Assembly: GCF_000241955.1 (NCBI RefSeq)
Contig: NC_016818.1
Span: 4,797,102-4,861,101, forward strand
Direction of reading: 5' to 3'
DNA: 64,000 bases
From: Rahnella aquatilis CIP 78.65 = ATCC 33071
Lineage (GTDB): Bacteria > Pseudomonadota > Gammaproteobacteria > Enterobacterales > Enterobacteriaceae
Shown here: positions 47,679 through 56,320 of the stretch, piece after piece
How the letters are laid out: every line of letters starts with the position of its first letter
Position numbering within the stretch: the first letter of the stretch is position 1
Position numbers and translations under genes: made by a program
Notes under the pieces: generated by a model
Seen by the model: the letters and a program-made list of their open reading frames with translations, nothing else
The model's database searches: none
Told to the model about the DNA's origin: nothing

Positions 47679-48635
47679 ATGGCTGAATACAAGCCGGCTA
47701 TCAAGGCACCTGGCAAAAACGGTGACATCCTCTTCGGCGCGCTGGTTAAACTGGCAGCGCTGATAGTGCTATTTATGCTGGGCGGCATTATCGTCTCGCT
47801 GTTTATTGCTTCCCTGCCGAGCATTGAAAAGTTCGGATTGTCCTTCCTGTGGACGAAAACCTGGGATGCCCCGAATCAGCAATTTGGTGCACTGGTACCG
47901 ATTTACGGGACGGTGGTCACTTCCATTATTGCCTTGCTGATTGCTGTTCCCGTCAGCTTTGGTATCGCACTATTCCTCACCGAGCTGGCACCGAACTGGA
48001 TGAAACGCCCGCTGGGGATTGCTATTGAACTGCTGGCGGCGATCCCCAGTATTGTTTATGGCATGTGGGGTCTGTTCGTTTTCGCCCCGCTGTTCGCGCA
48101 GTATTTCCAGACGCCATTGGGCGACGTGCTTTCCGGCATCCCGATTGTTGGCGCGCTGTTCGCCGGGCCGGGGTTCGGTATCGGTATTCTGGCAGCAGGC
48201 GTCATTCTCGCCATTATGATCATCCCGTACATCGCTTCCGTCATGCGTGATGTATTCGAGCAAACGCCGGTGATGATGAAAGAATCTGCTTACGGCATTG
48301 GCTGTACTACGTGGGAAGTGATCTGGCGCATCGTGCTGCCGTTCACCAAAAACGGGGTGATTGGCGGCGTGATGCTAGGTCTGGGACGCGCACTTGGCGA
48401 AACCATGGCGGTGACCTTCATTATCGGTAACACCTACCAGCTCGACAGCGCATCGCTGTACGCGCCGGGCAACAGTATTACCTCCGCACTGGCGAACGAA
48501 TTTGCCGAAGCGGAAGCCGGTCTCCACACTTCTGCGTTGATGGAACTGGGGCTGATCCTGTTCGTCATCACCTTTATTGTTCTGGCGCTGTCGAAAGTGA
48601 TGATCCTGCGTCTGGCTAAGAAAGAGGGCCGTTAA
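47679..48635 (+). CDS. pstC: Phosphate ABC transporter permease PstC
   Basis: Inner-membrane permease of the Pst importer, 318 residues (319 in E. coli), with six transmembrane segments. A cytoplasmic N-terminus is followed by [20 protein letters not shown]. The EAA-like cytoplasmic loop reads [21 protein letters not shown], then [18 protein letters not shown]. It heterodimerises with PstA, which starts one base after the pstC stop. Confidence 0.98.
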   Translation: MAEYKPAIKAPGKNGDILFGALVKLAALIVLFMLGGIIVSLFIASLPSIEKFGLSFLWTKTWDAPNQQFGALVPIYGTVVTSIIALLIAVPVSFGIALFLTELAPNWMKRPLGIAIELLAAIPSIVYGMWGLFVFAPLFAQYFQTPLGDVLSGIPIVGALFAGPGFGIGILAAGVILAIMIIPYIASVMRDVFEQTPVMMKESAYGIGCTTWEVIWRIVLPFTKNGVIGGVMLGLGRALGETMAVTFIIGNTYQLDSASLYAPGNSITSALANEFAEAEAGLHTSALMELGLILFVITFIVLALSKVMILRLAKKEGR

Positions 48636-48636
48636 G

Positions 48637-49524
48637 ATGACGACACTCGAAATGCAAAGTAACCCAGCATTACTGGAATCGCGTCGAAAACGTCAGGCGT
48701 GGCGCCGTCAGAAAAACCGTCTGGCACTGATGGTCTCCATGCTGACCATGGCGTTTGGCCTGTTCTGGCTGGTGTGGATCCTGTTCACCACTATCGTTAA
48801 AGGTGTTGACGGGATGTCGCTGGCGCTGTTCACAGAAAACACCCCACCACCGAATACGGCGGGCGGCGGTCTGGCGAATGCCATTGCGGGCAGCGGATTA
48901 CTGATTTTATGGGCCACGGTGATTGGTACGCCACTGGGCGTGATGGCAGGGATTTATCTCGCTGAATATGGACGTAAATCCTGGCTGGCTGAATTCATTC
49001 GTTTCATTAACGACATTCTGCTCTCCGCGCCATCCATCGTTGTGGGCTTGTTTGTGTACACCATCATGGTGGCAAAAATGGGTCATTTTTCCGGCTGGGC
49101 GGGTGTGCTGGCGCTGGCGCTGTTACAGATCCCCATTGTTATCCGTACCACGGAAAATATGCTCAAACTGGTGCCGGACAGCCTGCGTGAAGCGGCTTAC
49201 GCGCTGGGTACGCCGAAGTGGAAAATGATTTCGGCCATCACACTGAAAGCTTCGGTTTCCGGCATTATCACCGGGATCCTGCTGGCAATTGCCCGTATTG
49301 CCGGTGAAACTGCGCCGCTGCTGTTTACGTCGCTCTCCAACCAGTTCTGGAGCACCGACATGATGCAGCCTATTGCTAACCTGCCTGTCACTATCTTTAA
49401 GTTTGCGATGAGCCCGTTCGGTGAATGGCAACAACTGGCCTGGGCAGGCGTGCTGCTGATTACGGTTTGCGTACTGCTGCTTAACATTCTGGCGCGTGTG
49501 ATTTTCGCCCCGAAAAAGCAATAA
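48637..49524 (+). CDS. pstA: Phosphate ABC transporter permease PstA
   Basis: Second inner-membrane permease, 295 residues (296 in E. coli), with six transmembrane segments. The EAA-type loop is [20 protein letters not shown], followed by [17 protein letters not shown]. The N-terminal cytoplasmic tail is basic ([13 protein letters not shown]). A 90-base spacer separates it from pstB. Confidence 0.98.
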   Translation: MTTLEMQSNPALLESRRKRQAWRRQKNRLALMVSMLTMAFGLFWLVWILFTTIVKGVDGMSLALFTENTPPPNTAGGGLANAIAGSGLLILWATVIGTPLGVMAGIYLAEYGRKSWLAEFIRFINDILLSAPSIVVGLFVYTIMVAKMGHFSGWAGVLALALLQIPIVIRTTENMLKLVPDSLREAAYALGTPKWKMISAITLKASVSGIITGILLAIARIAGETAPLLFTSLSNQFWSTDMMQPIANLPVTIFKFAMSPFGEWQQLAWAGVLLITVCVLLLNILARVIFAPKKQ

Positions 49525-50391
<867 letters not shown>

Positions 50392-50401
50392 GGTACAAAG
50401 A

Positions 50402-51133
50402 ATGGACAACCTGAACTTAAACAAACACATTTCCGGCCAGTTCAATGCCGAGCTTGAACACATCCGTACGCAGGTTCTGGCGATGGGTGGTCTGGTTGAG
50501 CAACAACTGACTGATGCCATCACGGCGATGCATAATCAGGATGCCGATCTGGCACAACGCGTCATCAAAGGTGATGATAAAGTTAACCTGATGGAAGTGG
50601 CGATCGACGAAGCTTGTGTGCGCATCATTGCCAAGCGCCAGCCAACCGCCAGCGATTTACGTCTGGTGATGGCGATTATTAAAACCATTTCTGAACTTGA
50701 GCGTATCGGTGATGTGGCCGATAAAATCTGCCGCACGGCGCTGGAAAAATTCTCACATTTGCACCAGCCGTTGCTGGTCAGCCTGGAATCGCTGGGGCGT
50801 CATACCGTCGAAATGCTGCATGATGTGCTGGATGCTTTTGCACGTATGGATCTCGACGAAGCGGTGCGTATTTACCGTGAAGACAAAAAAGTGGATCAGG
50901 AATATGAAGGCATTGTGCGCCAGCTGATGACCTACATGATGGAAGATCCACGCACGATTCCAAGCGTGCTGACTGCACTGTTCTGCGCCCGTTCTATCGA
51001 GCGTATCGGTGATCGTTGCCAGAACATTTGCGAATTCATCTTCTATTTTGTGAAAGGTCAGGATTTCCGTCACGTAGGTGGCGATGCGCTGGATAAATTG
51101 CTGACAGACGGTAAAGATGTGCCGAAAGAATAA
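50402..51133 (+). CDS. phoU: Phosphate signalling protein PhoU
   Basis: Negative regulator that links PstSCAB to the sensor kinase PhoR. It has 243 residues (241 in E. coli). Two three-helix PhoU repeats are present, each with an ExxxD metal motif region ([14 protein letters not shown] and [15 protein letters not shown]). It is the last gene of the operon and is followed by a strong terminator. Confidence 0.98.
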   Translation: MDNLNLNKHISGQFNAELEHIRTQVLAMGGLVEQQLTDAITAMHNQDADLAQRVIKGDDKVNLMEVAIDEACVRIIAKRQPTASDLRLVMAIIKTISELERIGDVADKICRTALEKFSHLHQPLLVSLESLGRHTVEMLHDVLDAFARMDLDEAVRIYREDKKVDQEYEGIVRQLMTYMMEDPRTIPSVLTALFCARSIERIGDRCQNICEFIFYFVKGQDFRHVGGDALDKLLTDGKDVPKE

Positions 51134-51155
51134 TGGTTTACTGACATCGCCCCAC

Positions 51156-51183
51156 AAAAAAGGCCTCTGACGAGGCCTTTTTG
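51156..51183 (+). terminator. Terminator after phoU
   Basis: An 11-bp stem (aaaaaggcctc/gaggccttttt, loop tgac); usable from both sides, so it may also stop the convergent TetR gene. Confidence 0.9.
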
Positions 51184-51217
51184 CTTTCTACCCGATACCC
51201 GCGTCCGGTCAGCGCAA

Positions 51218-51910
51218 TTATTTCATCACATAGCGCAGCGCGACCTGTACGGCCAACAGCCGGTAATGGGCGGTTTGTAAATCCATCTCATCCGGATTTT
51301 CAAACAGCGCGCCGAACGTATATTGGTTGGCGACCTGGTGTACACACAGGCTGCTGATGAGGCGGTGAACGTCGCGCGCCTGCGCATCTTCCTTAAACAG
51401 ATGGCTTTGTTTACCGCGTTCGAGGATATCTTCCAGCAGCGTTAATGCCGTTTTGTTAATTTCACGGATGCTGGTGGACTGGCGGATAAACCGGCCGCGC
51501 AGCATGTTTTCCGTGGACACAATACGGATGAATTCCGGGTGCGAGACGTGGAAATCGAAGCTGGCTTCCACCAGTTTGACGATCGCTTCCGCAGGTGGCA
51601 GGGAAGATAAATCCAGTTCCAGCTCATGCTGGCGAATACCGCGATAAACGTGTTCCAGCACCAGCATATACAAGGCTTCTTTGGTCTTATAGTGATAGAC
51701 CACCATACGTTTTGTGGTACGGGCATTGGAGGCGATGTTTTCCATGCGCGCGCCCATCAGACCGGATTCAGCAAATTCAGCCAGAGCGCTGTCGAAAATG
51801 CGCTGTTTGAGTCCTATCGGATCATTTTTACGTCCCGGCGCCGGGGAACTTTGGCTGCTCAGCGTCTTATCCTCTTCATTAACCCCATTCTTGCCACAGA
51901 GATTAACCAT
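51218..51910 (-). CDS. TetR-family transcriptional regulator
   Basis: Probable local repressor, 230 residues. The first 35 or so residues are a polar extension. The TetR_N helix-turn-helix follows (IFDSALAEFAESGLMGARME, then IASNARTTKRMVVYHYKTKE), and after it a helical ligand domain. It is divergent from the dehydroshikimate-dehydratase-like gene, 110 bp away. From memory, TetR genes also neighbour quiC in Pseudomonas quinate/shikimate clusters, so that gene is the likely target. The start ATG at 51910 has only a weak ribosome binding site; no better in-frame start precedes the HTH, so the extension may be real or the start may be a GTG. Confidence 0.85.
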   Translation of the reverse strand: MVNLCGKNGVNEEDKTLSSQSSPAPGRKNDPIGLKQRIFDSALAEFAESGLMGARMENIASNARTTKRMVVYHYKTKEALYMLVLEHVYRGIRQHELELDLSSLPPAEAIVKLVEASFDFHVSHPEFIRIVSTENMLRGRFIRQSTSIREINKTALTLLEDILERGKQSHLFKEDAQARDVHRLISSLCVHQVANQYTFGALFENPDEMDLQTAHYRLLAVQVALRYVMK

Positions 51911-52020
51911 TGCTTCGCTCAGTTACAATCTGTGCGTTCATACGACTTCGCCGCACTTGACGAACGTGGCATGAGGGTCCACTACTGTAAGTATCGAAGC
52001 CTGACTAAAAGGACGCTATT

Positions 52021-52851
52021 TTGCCTGCAACGACCCGGTTACATTCTATTGCGACAGTTTCAGTACCAGGAACCTTGCCTGAAAAACTCACTGCCATTGC
52101 AGCGGCGGGATTTGATGGTGTGGAAATATTTGAAGATGATTTGCTTAAAAGTCCGGTCAAACCGGCGGCTATCCGTAACCTTGCCGATTCCCTCGGCTTG
52201 CAAATTTTCCTGCTGCAACCTTTCCGCGATTTCGAAGGGGTACAGGCGGAAAAGCGGGTTGAAAAACTCGCCAGCGCACGCCGCCAGTTCGACCTGATGA
52301 GCGAACTGGGCTGCGACCACTTGCTGGTGTGCAGCAATACCGATCCCGACAGTTCGCCGGAGCGCGAGGTGCAGATTGCCGATCTCGCTGCGCTGGCTGA
52401 GATGGCTCAGCCGTATGATATCCGCATTGGTTATGAAGCGATGGCCTGGGGGAAACACGTCAACCGCTACCGTCAGGCGTGGGATCGCGTGCGTGAGGTG
52501 GATAGCCCGGCACTGGGTATTGTGCTCGACAGCTTTCATATTCTGGCAGTGGGTGACAACCTTGACCGTCTGGATGAAGTGCCGCTGGAAAAAATCAGCT
52601 TCCTGCAACTGGCCGATGCGCCGTTCAAGGACATGAACGTGCAGCAATGGAGTCGCAGCTACCGCTGTTATCCGGGGCAGGGTGATTTACCGCTGGTGGA
52701 TTTCGTCAGCACGCTGAACCGTAAAGGCTTTACCGGCCCGTGGTCACTGGAAATCTTCAACGATAAAACCCTGCCACTGGCAGACGGCCTGCGATCCCTG
52801 ACGGAGCTGGAAAAGCGGATGCAGGCTTACGAAAAATCCCTTAACCCGTGA
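52021..52851 (+). CDS. 3-dehydroshikimate dehydratase-like TIM-barrel protein
   Basis: 276 residues of the AP-endonuclease-2/xylose-isomerase-like TIM-barrel fold. The sequence resembles the N-terminal domain of QuiC-type 3-dehydroshikimate dehydratases (IATVSVPGTLPEKL, AAAGFDGVEIFEDD, LQPFRDFEG), which convert dehydroshikimate to protocatechuate. Likely metal ligands are present: E139 (IGYEAMAWG), D170 and H173 (LDSFH), Q196 (LQLAD) and E244 (SLEIFND). The C-terminal hydroxyphenylpyruvate-dioxygenase-like domain that bacterial QuiC1 proteins carry is missing; the protein ends after the barrel. It starts at TTG, with aagga nine bases upstream. It overlaps the yieH remnant by 11 bases at the 3' end. 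Function is inferred; it could be another sugar isomerase. Confidence 0.75.
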   Translation: MPATTRLHSIATVSVPGTLPEKLTAIAAAGFDGVEIFEDDLLKSPVKPAAIRNLADSLGLQIFLLQPFRDFEGVQAEKRVEKLASARRQFDLMSELGCDHLLVCSNTDPDSSPEREVQIADLAALAEMAQPYDIRIGYEAMAWGKHVNRYRQAWDRVREVDSPALGIVLDSFHILAVGDNLDRLDEVPLEKISFLQLADAPFKDMNVQQWSRSYRCYPGQGDLPLVDFVSTLNRKGFTGPWSLEIFNDKTLPLADGLRSLTELEKRMQAYEKSLNP

Positions 52852-53059
52852 GCTGATAACCCTTCTCACGCCAGATCGCTGGCAGTTCGTGCATGTCGTG
52901 GAAAGTGGTTACCAGCGGATGATCGAGGGGAGGATTATGCGGGTCGGCGCAGTAGTAAAATACCGGGATGCCTGCGGTGATCCCGGCTTGTGCGCCTGCC
53001 ACGGAATCCTCCACCAGCGTACCGTCGCAATCAAAAAAGACACATTCAACCTGTGACAT
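52841..53059 (-). pseudogene. yieH: yieH remnant: HAD phosphatase with internal deletion
   Basis: A 72-residue ORF that joins both ends of YieH (a HAD-family 6-phosphogluconate phosphatase of 221 residues in E. coli). Residues 1-16 (MSQVECVFFDCDGTLV, with the nucleophile motif DCDGT) are fused in frame to the C-terminal segment EDSVAGAQAGITAGIPVFYY and the following CADPHNPP and LPAIWREKGY blocks. About 148 central residues, including the cap domain and the Thr and Lys motifs, are gone. The junction LV-EDS falls where the intact protein has similar LVDS and LVDDS codons, suggesting deletion between short direct repeats. The ribosome binding site gggagaaag is intact, so a short peptide may still be made, but catalysis is not expected. 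Confidence 0.85.
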
Positions 53060-53211
53060 ACTTTCTCCCTGTGCGTGTTTCATCTATTGGCGTGCATTAT
53101 GGCACTGTACCCGAACGATAGATTTAATCCCATACATCCAGTGCTGGCGCTTTGGGGCTAAAATCCTTAGGATACCCCCCGATTGTTTTTCCCCCATTTT
53201 GGAACTCACCC
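53060..53211. promoter_or_regulatory. Divergent region between the yieH remnant and adeP
   Basis: 152 bases with no gene. I see no purine-riboswitch fold and no clear PurR palindrome. A ctaaaatcct segment (53158-53167) could be the adeP -10. The adeP start has no obvious purine-rich ribosome binding site. Confidence 0.3.
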
Positions 53212-54549
53212 ATGAGCACACCACAGAGCAATGCGACTGCGGGTAAAGGTCTGGCTGAACGTCTGTTTAAACTGACGCAGCACGGCACCACCGTACGCAC
53301 CGAAACTATCGCCGGTTTAACCACCTTCCTGACCATGGTCTACATCGTTTTCGTGAACCCGCAAATCCTCGGTGTCGCGGGCATGGATAAACAGGCCGTC
53401 TTTGTGACCACCTGCCTGATTGCCGCGTTCGGCAGTATCCTGATGGGCATTATCGCCAACCTGCCGGTGGCGCTGGCACCGGCGATGGGCCTGAATGCGT
53501 TCTTTGCTTTTGTCGTGGTGGGCGCGATGGGTGTTTCCTGGCAGATCGGCATGGGCGCGATTTTCTGGGGTGCCGTCGGTTTGCTGCTGCTGACTATTTT
53601 CCGCATCCGTTACTGGATGATTGCTAACATTCCGGTCAGTCTGCGCGTGGGCATCACCGCCGGTATCGGGCTGTTTATCGGCATGATGGGGCTGAAAAAC
53701 GCCGGCATTATCGTCCCGAATCCTGACACCATCGTGACCATCGGTAACCTGACCTCGCACAACGTGCTGCTCGGTGTGCTGGGTTTCTTCATCATTGCCG
53801 TGCTGGCGTCGCGTAATTTCCACGCTTCGGTACTGGTATCGATTATTGTCACGACAGTCATTGGCCTGATGATTGGTGACGTGCATTACACCGGTTTCTG
53901 GTCGATGCCGCCAAGCATCACCACGGTTGTCGGTCAGGTGGATCTGAAAGGCGCGCTGAACATCGGTCTGGCGGGCGTCATCTTCTCCTTCATGCTGGTG
54001 AACCTGTTTGACTCCTCCGGCACGCTCATTGGTGTAACCGACAAAGCCGGTCTGGCAGATGCGCAGGGTAAATTCCCGCAGATGAAGCAGGCGCTGTACG
54101 TTGACAGCATCTCGTCTGTCGCAGGCGCTTTTATCGGCACTTCTTCGGTGGGTGCCTATATCGAAAGTACCTCCGGCGTGTCTGTCGGTGGTCGTACCGG
54201 GCTGACGGCAGTAGTGACAGGTTTGCTGTTCCTGCTGGTGATCTTCATTTCCCCGCTGGCGGGGATGGTGCCGGAATACGCGGCCGCCGGTGCCCTGATT
54301 TATGTCGGCGTGCTGATGACGTCCAGCCTGGCGCGCGTTTCTTGGGATGACCTGACCGAAGCGGTTCCGGCATTCGTGACAGCGGTGATGATGCCGTTCA
54401 GCTTCTCGATCACCGAAGGTATCGCGCTGGGCTTTATCTCTTACGTGGTGATGAAACTGGGTACCGGCCGCTGGAAGGAAATCAGCCCGTGTGTCGTCGT
54501 TGTCGCCCTGCTGTTTGTACTGAAAATCGCGTTTGTCGACGGACACTGA
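53212..54549 (+). CDS. adeP: Adenine permease AdeP
   Basis: Proton-coupled adenine importer of the NCS2/AzgA family in the inner membrane. It has 445 residues, as in E. coli AdeP (YieG), with about 12-14 transmembrane segments. The family motif is ALAPAMGLNAFFAF, the substrate region FDSSGTLIGVTDKAGL, and then SSVGAYIESTSGVSVGGRTGL. The frame is open 20 codons further upstream, but ATG 53212 gives MSTPQSNATAGKG at the family N-terminus. The locus order (yieH)-adeP-chrR-yieE is as in E. coli. Confidence 0.96.
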   Translation: MSTPQSNATAGKGLAERLFKLTQHGTTVRTETIAGLTTFLTMVYIVFVNPQILGVAGMDKQAVFVTTCLIAAFGSILMGIIANLPVALAPAMGLNAFFAFVVVGAMGVSWQIGMGAIFWGAVGLLLLTIFRIRYWMIANIPVSLRVGITAGIGLFIGMMGLKNAGIIVPNPDTIVTIGNLTSHNVLLGVLGFFIIAVLASRNFHASVLVSIIVTTVIGLMIGDVHYTGFWSMPPSITTVVGQVDLKGALNIGLAGVIFSFMLVNLFDSSGTLIGVTDKAGLADAQGKFPQMKQALYVDSISSVAGAFIGTSSVGAYIESTSGVSVGGRTGLTAVVTGLLFLLVIFISPLAGMVPEYAAAGALIYVGVLMTSSLARVSWDDLTEAVPAFVTAVMMPFSFSITEGIALGFISYVVMKLGTGRWKEISPCVVVVALLFVLKIAFVDGH

Positions 54550-54567
54550 TTTTCTTTATGACAAAAA

Positions 54568-54594
54568 AACAGCCCGGATTGCGGGCTGTTTGCA
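54568..54594. terminator. Bidirectional terminator between adeP and chrR
   Basis: A 9-bp stem (aacagcccg/cgggctgtt, 5-base loop) preceded by A7 and followed by T-rich sequence. Confidence 0.85.
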
Positions 54595-54610
54595 TTTCTA
54601 AGGCTGTGGA

Positions 54611-55180
54611 TTATTTGCTGACGCGACGCGTATAGTCGGCAAATGCTGTCAGCTGGCCGCGCAGGAAGTCGAGCGTGCCCTGGTCGATGACTTCGCCTAT
54701 TTGCTCATCCACTTTGCTCTGAATAACGCCACCCATAAATTCAGGTTTATTCATCACCATCGCATCCAGGAACACCAGAATCTGACGCAGATGATACTGG
54801 CAACGTGCACCGCCGACCGGGCCCATGGAACTGGTCTGGATCAGTACCGGTTTACCGGCCAGTGGCTGATTCGGCAGGCGGGAAATCCAGTCGATGGCAT
54901 TTTTCAGACCGCCGGGAACAGAATAATTATATTCCGGTGTCACAATGATCACGCCATCCGCCTGACGGATTTGCTCCGCAATGGCTTCGATATCGGCCGG
55001 GAAACCTTCTTCCTGCTGAATATCTGCATCATAAAGTGGCAGTGTACCGATGGAAGGCAACGCCTCAATGCTGATGCCTTCTGGCGCCACTTTCGGCAAG
55101 GTACGGGCGACCATCCCGTTATAAGACGCTTTACGAAGACTGCCTAACAGCGTAACAAACTTCAGTGGTTGAGCTGACAT
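54611..55180 (-). CDS. chrR: NAD(P)H-dependent FMN reductase ChrR/YieF
   Basis: Flavodoxin-fold quinone/chromate reductase that makes two-electron reductions and limits redox cycling. It has 189 residues (188 in E. coli). The FMN phosphate loop is LLGSLRKASYNGMVA (10-24); the isoalloxazine loop is PEYNYSVPGGLKNAIDW. The start ATG at 55180 follows a caggagtt ribosome binding site. It lies downstream of yieE on the same strand, 91 bases away. Confidence 0.97.
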   Translation of the reverse strand: MSAQPLKFVTLLGSLRKASYNGMVARTLPKVAPEGISIEALPSIGTLPLYDADIQQEEGFPADIEAIAEQIRQADGVIIVTPEYNYSVPGGLKNAIDWISRLPNQPLAGKPVLIQTSSMGPVGGARCQYHLRQILVFLDAMVMNKPEFMGGVIQSKVDEQIGEVIDQGTLDFLRGQLTAFADYTRRVSK

Positions 55181-55271
55181 GGGTAACTCCTGTTATGGAT
55201 GACTTTTCGAAAGGAACTGCCTGTAACCATAAATGAAAAACGTTAAAACTGGCGTAAACAAAAGTGAAGTT

Positions 55272-55997
55272 TTATTTAGCGGGTGGCAGGCTGATGAACT
55301 TCATGAAGTGTGGCGATTCAGATTGCTGGTCGATTGACAGGGTTTGCGTGCGGGTAAAACCGTTTTCAGGTTCATAACGCCAGCACTGCAAACGGATAAT
55401 CGAGGGCGACTGTGCACAGGACCAGGTAATCGAGCCTTCAATGTCGCTCATCACTTGCGCCTCAGGCGTTACGGTAGACCGTAAACGACCAGAAGCAGGA
55501 TTCAGGCTGAGCGTAAGCGGGCTCTGATCGTTCAGACCGGACATTTTCAGCATGCTCTGGCGGATACACCACAGTTGCAGCGAGGATTCCACCGGATCCG
55601 ATTGCATGGCAATCCAGGTTTTTTCTACCGCAGAAAGCTGTAATTGCTGTTGCGGATTCACCAGCGCACTGCGGGCATGAATGATTTCAAGATCGAGGCC
55701 GACTTTTCCTTCGCTGCTGATTAAAACACCGACGGTGCTTCCGGCATACGCCAGACTGAAATCAGGCAGATCAGGGGATTCAAAACTCGGACGACCGCTG
55801 GGGAGCGTAATGATGTTGGGAAGTTCAGCGATTCCGTAAAGGTAGAAAATCATTTCTGCCAGCAGAACACGGCCGTTTAAGAAGCGTTTGCGCTGTTTTT
55901 CGGAAAGGCGTCTTGCGAATAATACGATCTCCTGGGGCAACCGGTGTGTATCCGGTTCTGCATCCGTCATTGCCCATCTTGCAAAATGGCACGCCAT
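55272..55997 (-). CDS. yieE: Phosphopantetheinyl transferase superfamily protein YieE
   Basis: 241 residues, related to E. coli YieE (249). The fold is that of Sfp/AcpS-type transferases, which load 4'-phosphopantetheine onto carrier proteins. Metal-binding GLDLE (100-104) is present. The second signature, normally W-x3-K-E with a following K, is degenerate (WCIRQSMLKMSG: the KE is replaced by RQ). The family identity is clear but activity is doubtful. No polyketide or NRPS partner is in this window. Confidence 0.85.
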   Translation of the reverse strand: MACHFARWAMTDAEPDTHRLPQEIVLFARRLSEKQRKRFLNGRVLLAEMIFYLYGIAELPNIITLPSGRPSFESPDLPDFSLAYAGSTVGVLISSEGKVGLDLEIIHARSALVNPQQQLQLSAVEKTWIAMQSDPVESSLQLWCIRQSMLKMSGLNDQSPLTLSLNPASGRLRSTVTPEAQVMSDIEGSITWSCAQSPSIIRLQCWRYEPENGFTRTQTLSIDQQSESPHFMKFISLPPAK

Positions 55998-56320
55998 TGT
56001 TCACTCCATGATTAATGGTTCGACCGCATTTTCTCAATTGTTCTAAAGAATAACATTAAGAGAAATCATTAAAAACCGCTTAAAACCCACCGCGCCGCAC
56101 ACTTATTTCACTCTTCAGACAGTTTTTCATAATCATAAAGTTAAAGTAATCACAGATTTACTCTCTTATTGGGAAAGTATCTCATTGGAATGATGTTCTG
56201 GTTTTTCACTCGTCCGATTCTTACACCAGATATATCTACTATAGCAACATAAAGAAACGTCAGAAAATGCCGTTACTAATTAAGCAGCGATCTCGCTGCT
56301 TTGCCTGTGAGTACCCTAAA
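55998..56320. promoter_or_regulatory. yieE/chemoreceptor divergent spacer
   Basis: 323 bp, AT-rich, with no supported ORF. The only strong element is the sigma-28-like promoter at 56250-56276 described separately. In E. coli the tnaCAB, mdtL and yidZ genes lie beyond this point; none is present. Confidence 0.5.
56250..56276 (+). promoter_or_regulatory. Sigma-28 (FliA)-like promoter of the chemoreceptor gene
   Basis: TAAAGAAA (56250-56257), exactly 11 bases, then GCCGTTAC (56269-56276). The consensus is TAAAGTTT-N11-GCCGATAA: the first five bases of the -35 match, and six of eight in the -10. It overlaps an upstream in-frame ATG, supporting the later start at 56321. Confidence 0.65.

Noticed and set aside
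53060..53211. Purine riboswitch in front of adeP
   Set aside because: I could not find the conserved three-way-junction elements, and the 5' region is too short and unstructured by eye.
53317..54546. A 409-codon ORF on the minus strand opposite adeP
   Set aside because: It lies entirely antisense to a clear AdeP gene, and its translation is rich in His, Arg, Gln and Asp, without domains, as expected from reading the third-position-biased strand. It is a shadow of adeP codon usage.
56267..56320. Longer start for the chemoreceptor
   Set aside because: The ATG at 56267 overlaps the sigma-28-like -10 element and would precede the probable transcription start.
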